From Jaenimonas drosophilae (lineage: Eukaryota > Euglenozoa > Kinetoplastea > Trypanosomatida > Trypanosomatidae), in assembly GCA_030849065.1 (NCBI GenBank), contig JASAON010001630.1:1-64000 (forward strand): a stretch of 64,000 nt of DNA, written 5' to 3'. Below the pieces are notes generated by a model, which saw nothing but the letters and a program-made list of their open reading frames with translations, was not told the origin of the DNA and did not search any database. The position numbers were made by a program, and so were the translations under genes. Shown piece by piece: positions 19,830-27,663 of the stretch (positions within the stretch are counted from its first letter, which is position 1; the number at the start of each line of letters is the position of its first letter).

Positions 19830-20525
19830 TTACCTTTTAGCAACGTTGTCGTAGAATCGGTGCATGAGTCGTGCATCGGTCTTCGTACGCATAAACAACG
19901 AGCCGTACATAACAGCGAAGAAGCAGCCGCCAATGATGCCCCAATTACGAAGTTCAATATCTCCTGGTCTGCGTTTTTCGACAAAACGAGGACCAACAAA
20001 CTCGTCGTAGAAGCACTTCAGTAGGTAAGGCGTAGCCACGTAAGCTGCCGGTGTTCGTTTTGACCAGGGAATATAGCACTTTGGAAGAAGGAGTGAGAGA
20101 ACGCAAATGCCAGCAAAAGCTCCATTACTGGTTGCCGTACAGTCGAAGTCGGAGTTCATCCGACTAGGATTGGTTTGTGCGGCAAACAAGTATGCAAAAC
20201 TGGAGAAGAAACCCGCTGTTAGGTAAAAAGCTACGGTGCGACGCACGCCAATGAGCTCAGCCACAGGCTTCACAACAAACCACGATACGATACAATTGGC
20301 CACGCAGTCAGACACGGTTGATACGTAGAGGGAGGATAAAGGATTAGGAATCAGGCTCTTCGATTTTGTCAAGAACACATCACGCATCACCATCGGTTTT
20401 GAGCTTCTCAGCAGGACTGGATTACTAGCATAGCTATTGGAATGATACAGCAAAAACAACGTTTGGTCTGACGTTAGAGTCATGGCGAGCATTGTGGCCG
20501 CCACCTTCGCGTTGTAGCTTGCCAT
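19830..20525 (-). CDS. Rhomboid-family membrane protein, probably catalytically inactive
   Basis: The 231-residue multipass protein has the rhomboid layout: a helix VSDCVANCIVSWFVVKPVAE, then LIGVRRTVAFYLTAGFFSSF (the family's LG..R...Y...G), then the region corresponding to the catalytic serine helix, ATSNGAFAGICVLSLLL (about residues 131-147). The last helix, WGIIGGCFFAVMYGSLF, is where active rhomboids have a His before the Gly. Here the His is absent, and the GxSG motif is altered although Ser133 may be retained. Kinetoplastids use inactive rhomboids (TimRhom I/II) in their mitochondrial inner-membrane translocase, which is a plausible role by inference. The start ATG at 20525 is unambiguous. 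Confidence 0.65.
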   Translation of the reverse strand: MASYNAKVAATMLAMTLTSDQTLFLLYHSNSYASNPVLLRSSKPMVMRDVFLTKSKSLIPNPLSSLYVSTVSDCVANCIVSWFVVKPVAELIGVRRTVAFYLTAGFFSSFAYLFAAQTNPSRMNSDFDCTATSNGAFAGICVLSLLLPKCYIPWSKRTPAAYVATPYLLKCFYDEFVGPRFVEKRRPGDIELRNWGIIGGCFFAVMYGSLFMRTKTDARLMHRFYDNVAKR

Positions 20526-20870
20526 CCTTCCTACACGACGTATTCAATCGATTCCCAGAAAAGTGTGGGTGAAATAGAGGAGTATATCGTCAATCAAAGT
20601 GTACCATGTTTTAACGCAAAGGTAGTACCTAGGGATACATCATGATCATGATCAGCCATCAATTTCATCCACCCATGGTGCGTATGAATACACGCCCAAA
20701 AGGAGTGTCTGGAAGGCGATAAGATACGATAATGCTACCTTTCTTTTGATCCCAATCGATACAGCACACGCGTTCGTTGCGAACACATTTTCTCACGCAG
20801 AACAGAACGGCGTGAGTGAACAGCTGTGGGGAGTACAAACTGGCACATGGAGATTCTCGGCATCGCTTTC
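20526..20870. other. Intergenic region
   Basis: The spacer lies between the PTS1 phosphoribosyltransferase and the rhomboid-like gene. A 78-codon frame at 20665-20898 overlaps the end of the upstream gene and has no recognisable motif. I see no gene here. Confidence 0.4.
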
Positions 20871-21506
20871 TTACAACTTGGAGTTTTTGTAGTAGCACAG
20901 CACATCGCCGGTGCTCTTGAGCCGGAAGAAGGTAAAAATGTTCACCGTTTTGAAGGCTTCTTCCTGCCGAATGAGATCAATTCCCCCTGCTTCTGACAGG
21001 TCGCAAATTGCGAAAACTTCAACGATAGAGGCGCCCGCGATTTCTGCACAATCAAGTGCGGCAGCCATTGTTTTGCCCGAAGCGATGTAGTCATCCACTA
21101 TCAACACGCGTGATTTCTTGTTAATGCTGCCATGCCTCACAGACATTGGTGGGAGAGGAGGACGATCATCACCTTCCGTGACAAAGGAGTTCTCCGTGAT
21201 CTTTCCACGGCGAATTGGAATGAACGGAATGCCCAGCTTCATCGCCAACGGTGCTCCAATCACGTAGCCAAAGAGCTCCACAGCCAAAATGTGCGTTGGC
21301 CCCTTAGATCCCATCGAGCGGTATCGATCGAACAAGCAGTTGATTACCTCACGAAAGAGCACCGGCTGCTCTGTGATGGTGTTCAGGTTGTAAAGGCGCT
21401 TCTTTGCTGGACCCTGGATTACCGTGTTGCGCAGAGCCGCAAAGAGGTTGTCCTTTGGGCTCAGTGTGCTATGGTGGGGGGCCACCTGAACGGTTTTATG
21501 CTTCAT
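20871..21506 (-). CDS. APRT-family phosphoribosyltransferase with glycosomal PTS1 (divergent)
   Basis: The 211-residue type I phosphoribosyltransferase resembles adenine phosphoribosyltransferase in its N-terminal block (ITEQPVLFREVINCLFDRYR) and in PTHILAVELFGYVIGAPLA. The APRT base-binding signature, FDARGFLFGP in the neighbour, is not conserved, and the PRPP loop reads VLIVDDYIASGKT instead of VLIDDVFATGGT, closer to the HGPRT or xanthine-PRT type. The C-terminus is SKL, a canonical PTS1, so import into glycosomes is expected. Purine substrate specificity is uncertain. It sits directly downstream (in transcription) of a canonical APRT, probably an old tandem duplicate. The start ATG is at 21506. 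Confidence 0.8.
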   Translation of the reverse strand: MKHKTVQVAPHHSTLSPKDNLFAALRNTVIQGPAKKRLYNLNTITEQPVLFREVINCLFDRYRSMGSKGPTHILAVELFGYVIGAPLAMKLGIPFIPIRRGKITENSFVTEGDDRPPLPPMSVRHGSINKKSRVLIVDDYIASGKTMAAALDCAEIAGASIVEVFAICDLSEAGGIDLIRQEEAFKTVNIFTFFRLKSTGDVLCYYKNSKL

Positions 21507-21755
21507 GTAAGGGGCTGTACGGATGTAATATACTAGAAGGAGAGAGGCGGAGCAAGATCAAAAATTAGGGCAGTTTATCAGGGTAAAACACCGTCTACAC
21601 AATTCAGCACTCGAGATGGATACACCAAATATCCATCCAACCACACATCACAAACATGCTGTTAACACACACAGTAAAAACAAGGTAAACGGTTGCCCGT
21701 GTCGTGAAGCTGGATCAGTACCGAGGAGTTATTCGGTTGCTTTAGACCGTTTCCT

Positions 21756-22469
21756 TTATTTACTAATCTGCTTCATGGCCGCATCATAACTGATGATGCG
21801 TGGGCCATCATGGCCCTTCGTATCCCCGCAGTTTGCATCGGTAAGCATCTCCTCGCTCAACAACGCAAGGAAGGGAATATTTCGGTAGCGGCCCTCTGCC
21901 GTTGTGTGAATCTTGCTAACACCGCCCAAGAAGGGGAGAGCCAAGATGGTGGCAACCTCAACCACTTCGGCGCCGCTGGCCTCAACCAGTTGGATACCAG
22001 AGAGGGCCGTTCCACCGGTTGCGAACACATCGTCAATGAGCACCACACGTGATCCAACGTTAATGCTTCCGCGTCGAATTGTCATCACCTCTGGGGCGGC
22101 TTCACTGTACTCCTTGGAGTATGGATCGCTCTTGATGAGTACTCCAGCATTCTTGCACGCTTTGCGCATCAACACAAAGGGAATGCCAAGCTCCACCGCG
22201 ATCATCGGTCCAAAAAGGAAACCGCGCGCATCAAAGCCAAGAATGTGTGATGGGGCCGGGCTCATACTACGGTATCGATTTACAAAGAAATCCCGGATCA
22301 GCTTCATACAGATTGGGGATTCGGTGATGCTGCTCACATCAGCAAAGCGTGGAACATCGCGGGGGGAGAAATTCGGGGAGTACCAGCGATAGCAGCGCTT
22401 GAGCTCAACAGCCAGAGGTTCATCATCCTCCAAAGTGAACTGCAAATTGCCAATGTTCTTCAGCGACAT
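21756..22469 (-). CDS. APRT: Adenine phosphoribosyltransferase
   Basis: The 237-residue enzyme converts adenine plus PRPP to AMP and PPi in purine salvage, essential in kinetoplastids because they cannot make purines de novo. It is very close to Leishmania APRT in layout: the block RYRSMSPAPSHILGFDARGF, then FGPMIAVELGIPFVLMRKA, and the PRPP-binding loop RVVLIDDVFATGGTALSG. The long N-terminal and C-terminal extensions (HDGPRIISYD near the end) are those of kinetoplastid APRTs rather than the 180-residue human type. The C-terminus (KQISK) is not a PTS1, so a cytosolic form is likely. The ATG at 22469 is the start. Confidence 0.95.
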   Translation of the reverse strand: MSLKNIGNLQFTLEDDEPLAVELKRCYRWYSPNFSPRDVPRFADVSSITESPICMKLIRDFFVNRYRSMSPAPSHILGFDARGFLFGPMIAVELGIPFVLMRKACKNAGVLIKSDPYSKEYSEAAPEVMTIRRGSINVGSRVVLIDDVFATGGTALSGIQLVEASGAEVVEVATILALPFLGGVSKIHTTAEGRYRNIPFLALLSEEMLTDANCGDTKGHDGPRIISYDAAMKQISK

Positions 22470-23972
22470 TATGTGATAAGCTATGTCACACTCTGAAAAT
22501 AACGGTTTCGACTCACAGCTTGATCACCAACGACAGAAAGAGGAAGAATAACATGCATAAGTATCTTCAAACAGGTGAGGTGACACAACGCGATGCATGT
22601 GGACGCATGTGGACAAGGTAGGCATATTTCAGTAGTAAATGCCAGCTGAGCTGGCTAGTGAGTGTGCCTAAACTTGGATCCGGGCAAACAGAGTAGAGAG
22701 GGGGAGAGTCTCAGTCATTGTGGATGCTAGTACCGGCTACGATGCACCTTACCAGTGATCACACAAAAGGCTGCAAAGTATGCTCACGACATTTCATCAC
22801 TTTGATTGCTCCACATAAACTCATCGCCCCCAAGTCATCGATGTATTGATATTTGAGGGAAAAAGGGTCAAAATTGGTATTTTCAGAGGAGGACGCGTCG
22901 AGAAGATGTTGCGCCGGTTTTTTTTGATCAAACCAATATTGCGCTATCAACGACTACTACAATGGAAGTTCAGAACACCCTCACACGGCAAGCTGCTGAT
23001 GTCGCCTTCATTCCACAAAATCCGCAAATAACTGAAATCATACGGCGAGACAAAAATCGACTGATGAAAACGGAAACTTGCAGAGGTGCAGAAGAAATAC
23101 AAACGATGAATTCCAGACTAGTGACGTGTTGTTCCCATCCCAATGAGCGTCTCATTTTCATCTTGAATAAAAGAAGAAAAAGGGTGGGCACAACAACCTG
23201 GCTCCTCAACGCCATAGGAGCCTTCAGCTCGCGCGAAATGGTATAATGCAGTGGCATTGATAACAGACACCCAGGCACCCCTGTTATTCATCTCCCACAA
23301 GGAAGAAGAACGCCTCAAGGAGGCACTTTTTTCTGAATGAACGAGCGTCTAGTCTGCCCGGGTGTGCGTAGAAAGCACTGCACAGGTAGTAGCAAGGAAG
23401 AGGAAGTACGGGGGGAAGAAGGGAGGGTGTATCGTAGATCAAAGAGCAAACCCAACAAGAAAAGACATGGGAGCATACAAAAAGAACAAAGCGAAAATAT
23501 AAAAGAACAAGAGGTGCTCGAGGAAGCGCCCGGAGCGTATTCAAAGATTCCATGCTGTCGTACCGTATTGGTAACCGAGGGAAGGCGAGATGGGTAGCAC
23601 AGTAAAAGAAAGAATACAATCAAGAGAAAGGTGCGTATGAAGTGTTTGAACCCGCAGAACTTGAGCGAAATTCATTGCTCTCTAGCAAAAGAACTGCTGG
23701 AAATAACTTCTGAGGCACTGCTCATCTCCACCTATAAGGAGGAATGTGCGGCAGCCTACATTCCCCCCTCCCCACTCTCTACGGCCCCACAGCGGTCGAC
23801 TGGATTATTGGCCAAGAAATCTTCCGCGCATAAGGAGGCCACAAGAAGCAGGAGCTGAAGAGAGGAAAACAGCTGCAAAAGTGGGTGGGGCGCAGCCAGT
23901 GTACTTCATAGACTCTCTCCGCTAGATAGCGGCAACAACAACCACGCCAACAAAAAATCAGCGTAGCGGCAC
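22470..23972. other. Gene-poor 1.5 kb spacer
   Basis: Short frames on both strands look random. The plus strand from about 23330 to 23500 is strongly purine-rich, hence pyrimidine-rich on the transcribed strand. A possible C/D-box arrangement at 22711-22800 on the minus strand was considered and not accepted as a feature. I see no supported gene. A snoRNA cluster cannot be excluded by eye. Confidence 0.4.
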
Positions 23973-24629
23973 TCACTCGTCCTTCGCAACGCCCAGTGCA
24001 TTAAACTGGTCCAGTACATCGTAGACTGAAGTACATTCTGCGAGCTTAGCCAGCATGGGAAAGAGCTTAATCAGCTCCTGATCCGCCGGATCGTCAAACC
24101 AGGACGTAATTGGTATTGCATTTCGTTGCTGGAAGAGATAGGCAGTGGGGCTGTTATCAATGATGGCAATTCGACTAAGGTCACGACCGAGAAGAAACAA
24201 ATCCTTAATGAAGGATTTCTGACGCATAGTGCAGTGCTCCCTGCAGAGGCGAAGGCTTCCTAACTTCCGCCGGGGATCCAACTTATCCATTAAGGCATGA
24301 CAATAGGGCGAAACACTGGCGGTGAAGATGACAACCTCGAAACGATCTCCTACAAAAGCAAGGAACTCGCTCAAAAAGGGGCGATAGCGGACGTAAACCG
24401 TGTGTGACTGACCTTCATGCTGGACCACCAACGTGAGATCATAGGTCATGTTGGGTTTTTTTTCATAGGAGGAGTGAACTAAAGTTTCGTCAATATCAAG
24501 CACGAGCGTGATGCGTGACTTCATCGCATTGCTAGTGGGTGGAAGGACGCTCTGTGGTGAGTTGGACATGAGTGCAGGGGAGCAATTCTTTGGGGAAAGC
24601 TGCAAGACCTTGAGTCGAAACGATTTCAT
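23973..24629 (-). CDS. FCP1/SCP-like (NIF-domain) phosphatase
   Basis: The 218-residue HAD-superfamily protein phosphatase carries the catalytic DxDxT as LVLDIDETLVHSS (Asp45, Asp47). Family text follows: VRYRPFLSEFLAFV, FEVVIFTASVSPYCHALMDKLDP and IAIIDNSPTAYLFQQRNAIPI. Such enzymes dephosphorylate Ser/Thr, classically the RNA polymerase II CTD, but also other substrates; kinetoplastid RNAP II lacks heptads, so the target is unknown. The N-terminal 35 residues are non-conserved. An overlapping coding-like frame (24532-24780) sits at the 5' end, so the true N-terminus may differ from the ATG at 24629 (see findings). Confidence 0.85.
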   Translation of the reverse strand: MKSFRLKVLQLSPKNCSPALMSNSPQSVLPPTSNAMKSRITLVLDIDETLVHSSYEKKPNMTYDLTLVVQHEGQSHTVYVRYRPFLSEFLAFVGDRFEVVIFTASVSPYCHALMDKLDPRRKLGSLRLCREHCTMRQKSFIKDLFLLGRDLSRIAIIDNSPTAYLFQQRNAIPITSWFDDPADQELIKLFPMLAKLAECTSVYDVLDQFNALGVAKDE

Positions 24630-24780
24630 TCTTATTCATTGGAACAATGGTTTGAATATCGGCCCGCTGCTTCTCAAGAGCTTGCGTGAGTACAGCTGCA
24701 GCTGCACTATCCCGCTGTTCCGTCTGCCGCTCCCTATACTGCGCGAAGAACGCCGCAGCATCGGCCGTGGATGGCTTCAT
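24532..24780 (-). CDS. Overlapping upstream frame of uncertain status
   Basis: The 82-codon frame begins at an ATG at 24780 and overlaps the phosphatase gene in another frame. Its first 45 codons look coding: an amphipathic, Ala/Gln-rich helix (DAAAFFAQYRERQTEQRDSA). The remainder, inside the phosphatase frame, looks random. It could be an upstream ORF, the true N-terminus joined through a frameshift, or chance. I cannot decide from the sequence. Confidence 0.3.
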   Translation of the reverse strand: MKPSTADAAAFFAQYRERQTEQRDSAAAAVLTQALEKQRADIQTIVPMNKNEIVSTQGLAAFPKELLPCTHVQLTTERPSTH

Positions 24781-25081
24781 TCTTCACCTCTCCTAAACCC
24801 CGAGCACGACAAACCAAGTGCAATCTAAGCGATGTATATGTATTAAAGAAAACTGCTTGATTTTGTGTTGGTGGTGCGGCAGCGACAACTGCTAGCCTCA
24901 AGTCACCCAAAACAACGTTGCTACGGCTTCGTCAGTAGAAAAAAACAGGAAAAGCGAGGCAGTACTCAACCGAAAACAAAGAAAATCCACACGTTCATCC
25001 GACACACAAAAGCTAACCTGAGCAACGGTAGTTTGGATGGATTACGTCATAAATCATCAATGAAATGAGCACGAAGCGTTC
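24630..25081. other. Intergenic region with possible upstream ORF
   Basis: Apart from the overlapping frame reaching 24780, I see nothing gene-like. It should hold the L7 3' UTR and the phosphatase 5' leader. Confidence 0.4.
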
Positions 25082-25804
25082 TTAGATCATGCGGCCGAGG
25101 AAGCGGTTGATGAGGGTCTCGCGGTTACCGTAGTCACCACCCTCCACGAAGTGGCGGCGCTTCTGGCGCATACCGCCCGCAGGGGGAGCGAGCTTGAAGG
25201 GCCAGAGACCGTTGGTCACAGCGCGGAAGTGCTTGCCGCAGGTGTAGATCTGGTTCACAAGGTCCTCAGCGCACACAACATCCTCGTTGTTGTACTTGTC
25301 CTTAATCAGCTGGTTGTCGCTGATCTTGATGCGCTGGCCGTTGATCTTGAGGAAGCCACGCTTGTAGATCATGGCGCGCACCGTCTGCAGAGAGGGGTAG
25401 CCGTACGCAATGTAGGGCTCCACAGCGCGCAGCATGTTCTCCATGGGCTTGTTGAGCTTGACGAAGACGGTGTTGAAGATCTGGCGAAGGCGCAGAAGCT
25501 GAAGGATCTTGCGCTGCTTGGGGTTCACCTTGGCAATACCGCGAATGCGAGTGATGACGGCAATCTTGGGCTTGGCCTCCAGGTAGTAGTTACCGTGGGT
25601 GGCGGCCTGACGACGGAAGGTCACCAGCTTCTTCTCGGCACCGCGGTACTCACGGGAGTACTTGAGGCCACGGGCATAGGCGAGCTTCTTCAGGGAAGCC
25701 TTGGCAGCCTTGTTGGCAGCGATGGCCTTCTTGAAGTTCTCCGTCTGCTGCTGCTTGAAGGCAGCGCGCTTGATCGCGGACTCAGGGGCGGGGACAGCGG
25801 GCAT
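25082..25804 (-). CDS. RPL7: 60S ribosomal protein L7 (uL30)
   Basis: The 240-residue protein is eukaryotic L7 with its basic N-terminal helix (ESAIKRAAFKQQQTENFKKA) and the uL30 core (FVKLNKPMENMLRAVEPYIA, YGYPSLQTVRAMIYKRGFLK). It ends in RETLINRFLGRMI-type family text. It binds 25S rRNA in the large subunit. The frame extends 54 codons upstream, but a strong pyrimidine tract and AG acceptor at 25825-25824 lie within the extension, so the ATG at 25804 (MPAVPAPESA) is the start. G+C and codon bias are visibly stronger than in the neighbours (CTC, AAG, CGC), as expected for a highly expressed ribosomal gene. Confidence 0.97.
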   Translation of the reverse strand: MPAVPAPESAIKRAAFKQQQTENFKKAIAANKAAKASLKKLAYARGLKYSREYRGAEKKLVTFRRQAATHGNYYLEAKPKIAVITRIRGIAKVNPKQRKILQLLRLRQIFNTVFVKLNKPMENMLRAVEPYIAYGYPSLQTVRAMIYKRGFLKINGQRIKISDNQLIKDKYNNEDVVCAEDLVNQIYTCGKHFRAVTNGLWPFKLAPPAGGMRQKRRHFVEGGDYGNRETLINRFLGRMI

Positions 25805-25823
25805 TGCGGAGGGATGTAGAAAC

Positions 25824-25850
25824 CTAGGAAGAAATTGCAAGAGGAGAACC
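25824..25850 (-). promoter_or_regulatory. Predicted trans-splice acceptor of RPL7
   Basis: The minus strand reads TTCTCCTCTTGCAATTTCTT followed by CCTAG, with the AG at 25825-25824. The ATG lies 20 nt downstream, giving a short leader typical of ribosomal-protein mRNAs. The site is inferred from composition. Confidence 0.55.
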
Positions 25851-25944
25851 AATAGCAGTGCAAATGAAGCATATATTTCAGAATAATAACACACACACAC
25901 GTCACCAAGACGACAATCATGAGGAAAAGTTGAGCGCATTCGGA

Positions 25945-26415
25945 TCACCGAGTCGTTGACTTGCAAGGTTTACGAGAGATGAGTGCGTATAATATCAATG
26001 GCAGGGTAATGGCGGACCAAGCGAGAGTGGCCAAGAGGATCATCGTCCCTGATGATGCAAGTAAATTAAGCAACCCGGACTGAAATGACTGCTGGAGCGC
26101 CGCTGCAGTGTATTCGGAAGGATCGCGCTGAAGTAGCAGAGCGGCATACCGAGCAAACACTGGAATGCAAAGTAACTGGAGAGGAGTGCAGCAGAAGTTA
26201 ATGGCCGTGGCAAAGACGAGCTGTACTGGAGAGCAACGCATCACTTGTGCCAGAGCAACGGTGACGGCGGTGGTCACTAATGGCACAGGAAAAACACCAC
26301 CAAGAACACCAACGATGCAAGACACTGCGAGCTCTCCAATGGTAAGTTTCTTACACGGCACTACTACATTCTCCCGGAATGACGTTCGCAGCGCACCTAT
26401 GCACTTGGACGCCAT
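25945..26415 (-). CDS. DUF2062-family membrane protein
   Basis: The 156-residue protein has several hydrophobic segments. The central block VGVLGGVFPVPLVTTAVTVA then CSPVQLVFATAINFCCTPLQ matches the DUF2062 pattern known from bacterial and some eukaryotic proteins (G.F.G..P..G then NP/TP in the next helix). A last helix is near residues 125-147 (TMILLATLAWSAITLPLILY). The C-terminal tail is short and basic. The function of the family is unknown. The ATG at 26415 is the obvious start. The short N-terminus (MASKCIGALRTSFRENVVV) is amphipathic and might direct it to mitochondria, but that is speculative. Confidence 0.7.
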   Translation of the reverse strand: MASKCIGALRTSFRENVVVPCKKLTIGELAVSCIVGVLGGVFPVPLVTTAVTVALAQVMRCSPVQLVFATAINFCCTPLQLLCIPVFARYAALLLQRDPSEYTAAALQQSFQSGLLNLLASSGTMILLATLAWSAITLPLILYALISRKPCKSTTR

Positions 26416-26596
26416 TGATACTCCTTATATCTGTTTTTGTGTATGTGCAAACCCTACAGAAGAAGAACTTCCGCAGAGAGACAAGGTAAGAAAGATGGAA
26501 GAACCCAATCCAGAGATAGCTCCACATGGTTGGTAGATACTCCATCAATTCCGCCACTCGCATTCACACGTTGACAACCTTTTGGGGTATTTGTTC

Positions 26597-27418
26597 TTAC
26601 TTTGGTAGAATGGTTTCGCCCTTTTCCTTCATGGTGCGCCGCAGCTTCTTCTCTGAGAGAATATCTGCCGCGACCTCATCACTCACTTCTTGGGCCTCCA
26701 CCACCTCAGGAATCCAGTGCATCAGCATGCGCTCGATTCCGCTCTTCAAGGTGATGTGTGAGGAAGGGCAGGATTTGCACGCACCCTCCAAGAGAAGGAA
26801 TACTGTTCCGTCATCCATATCAATATAGCGAACATTTCCACCATCTGCGCGCAGCATCGGCCGAATCCTCGTCGCTAGAAGCTCCTTAACGGCGAGCACA
26901 ACCTCGTCATCGTCATCTTCAGGCTCGGTGTCATCATTGTATCCAAGAAGCAGCTCCTCTCCAGCTGGACTAAGAACGTTTTGTTTGCTTTCCGCAAACT
27001 CTATCACAGTTTCCTTGACGAGCTCAATAAGGCTGGCCCAATCAGCTTGAGGGCTCTTACGGACGGTGATGTACTCATCCGCAATGAAGACGGCATCCAC
27101 ACCCTCAACATGAAATAGTGCCTCCGCAAGTGGAGATTTAAAGGCGTGATCAGGTGATGGGATATCCATCGAGTACTCAGGCCGAAGAAATGAAAGCTCC
27201 ATTGAGAAGAAGCGAAGGCAGTCTGGGTTGGGGGTATCATTGGTCTCCACGACGAGGAAACGCTGAGAAGTGATCAGTGTCGTGTGGCTCATTGGAGGCA
27301 CGACGGTGCGACGGTTACGCACCAAAACTCCCTTTGTGGTCCATGCGGGCCGGCGATCCCTTATAGGCGCCAGCCTTCGAATCGATGAACCAAGCAGCCG
27401 GAAGGATCGTCGCCACAT
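26597..27418 (-). CDS. NFU1: NFU1-type iron-sulfur cluster scaffold, mitochondrial
   Basis: The 273-residue protein has an N-terminal presequence (MWRRSFRLLGSSIRRLAPIR), an Nfu_N domain (ETNDTPNPDCLRFF, then HVEGVDAVFIADEYITV) and a C-terminal NifU domain with the cluster-binding CxxC in EGACKSCPSSHITLK (Cys214, Cys217), preceded by IRPMLRADGGNVRYID. NFU1 delivers 4Fe-4S clusters to mitochondrial targets such as lipoyl synthase, which in turn supports the glycine cleavage system encoded nearby. The start is the ATG at 27418; the frame extends upstream only through a GTG. Confidence 0.95.
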   Translation of the reverse strand: MWRRSFRLLGSSIRRLAPIRDRRPAWTTKGVLVRNRRTVVPPMSHTTLITSQRFLVVETNDTPNPDCLRFFSMELSFLRPEYSMDIPSPDHAFKSPLAEALFHVEGVDAVFIADEYITVRKSPQADWASLIELVKETVIEFAESKQNVLSPAGEELLLGYNDDTEPEDDDDEVVLAVKELLATRIRPMLRADGGNVRYIDMDDGTVFLLLEGACKSCPSSHITLKSGIERMLMHWIPEVVEAQEVSDEVAADILSEKKLRRTMKEKGETILPK

Positions 27419-27612
27419 TTCCTCACACAAGCTAGTCCTGTGGTGATCGCTACGGAAGAGTGGAATAGTACACACACCTTGGAAGTGCCTAGTTGCCAGT
27501 CAAAGATAGGCGGAAACATTGAACAGAAGCCCCTTATTATGACAGCATACACAAACAGCAGATGAAGGCAAGATGAAGTCATCTCTCTGAAGGTCAAGTA
27601 GTGAAACTTGTA

Positions 27613-27632
27613 TGTGTGTGTGTGTGTGTGTG
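27613..27632. repeat. (TG)n microsatellite, (CA)n on the transcribed strand
   Basis: About ten TG units lie in the spacer between Pelota and NFU1. Confidence 0.9.
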
Positions 27633-27663
27633 TTCGCTACGCTCTCTTTACGTTAACGCTGTG

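Noticed and set aside
22711..22800. Possible C/D-box snoRNA on the minus strand: GTGATGA at 22800-22794 and CTGA at 22714-22711, 90 nt apart.
   Set aside because: Box C and box D spacing fits, but I see no terminal stem, no clear C'/D' pair and could not check an rRNA guide match; both motifs are short enough to occur by chance.
23284..23623. Two overlapping hydrophobic minus-strand frames of about 100 codons in the spacer upstream of APRT.
   Set aside because: Their Phe/Leu/Ser/Cys-rich composition is what translation of a pyrimidine-rich tract gives; there is no stable motif.
25151..25819. 222-codon plus-strand frame opposite ribosomal protein L7.
   Set aside because: It is the antisense shadow of a strongly codon-biased gene; the Leu/Val/Gly-rich composition follows from that bias.
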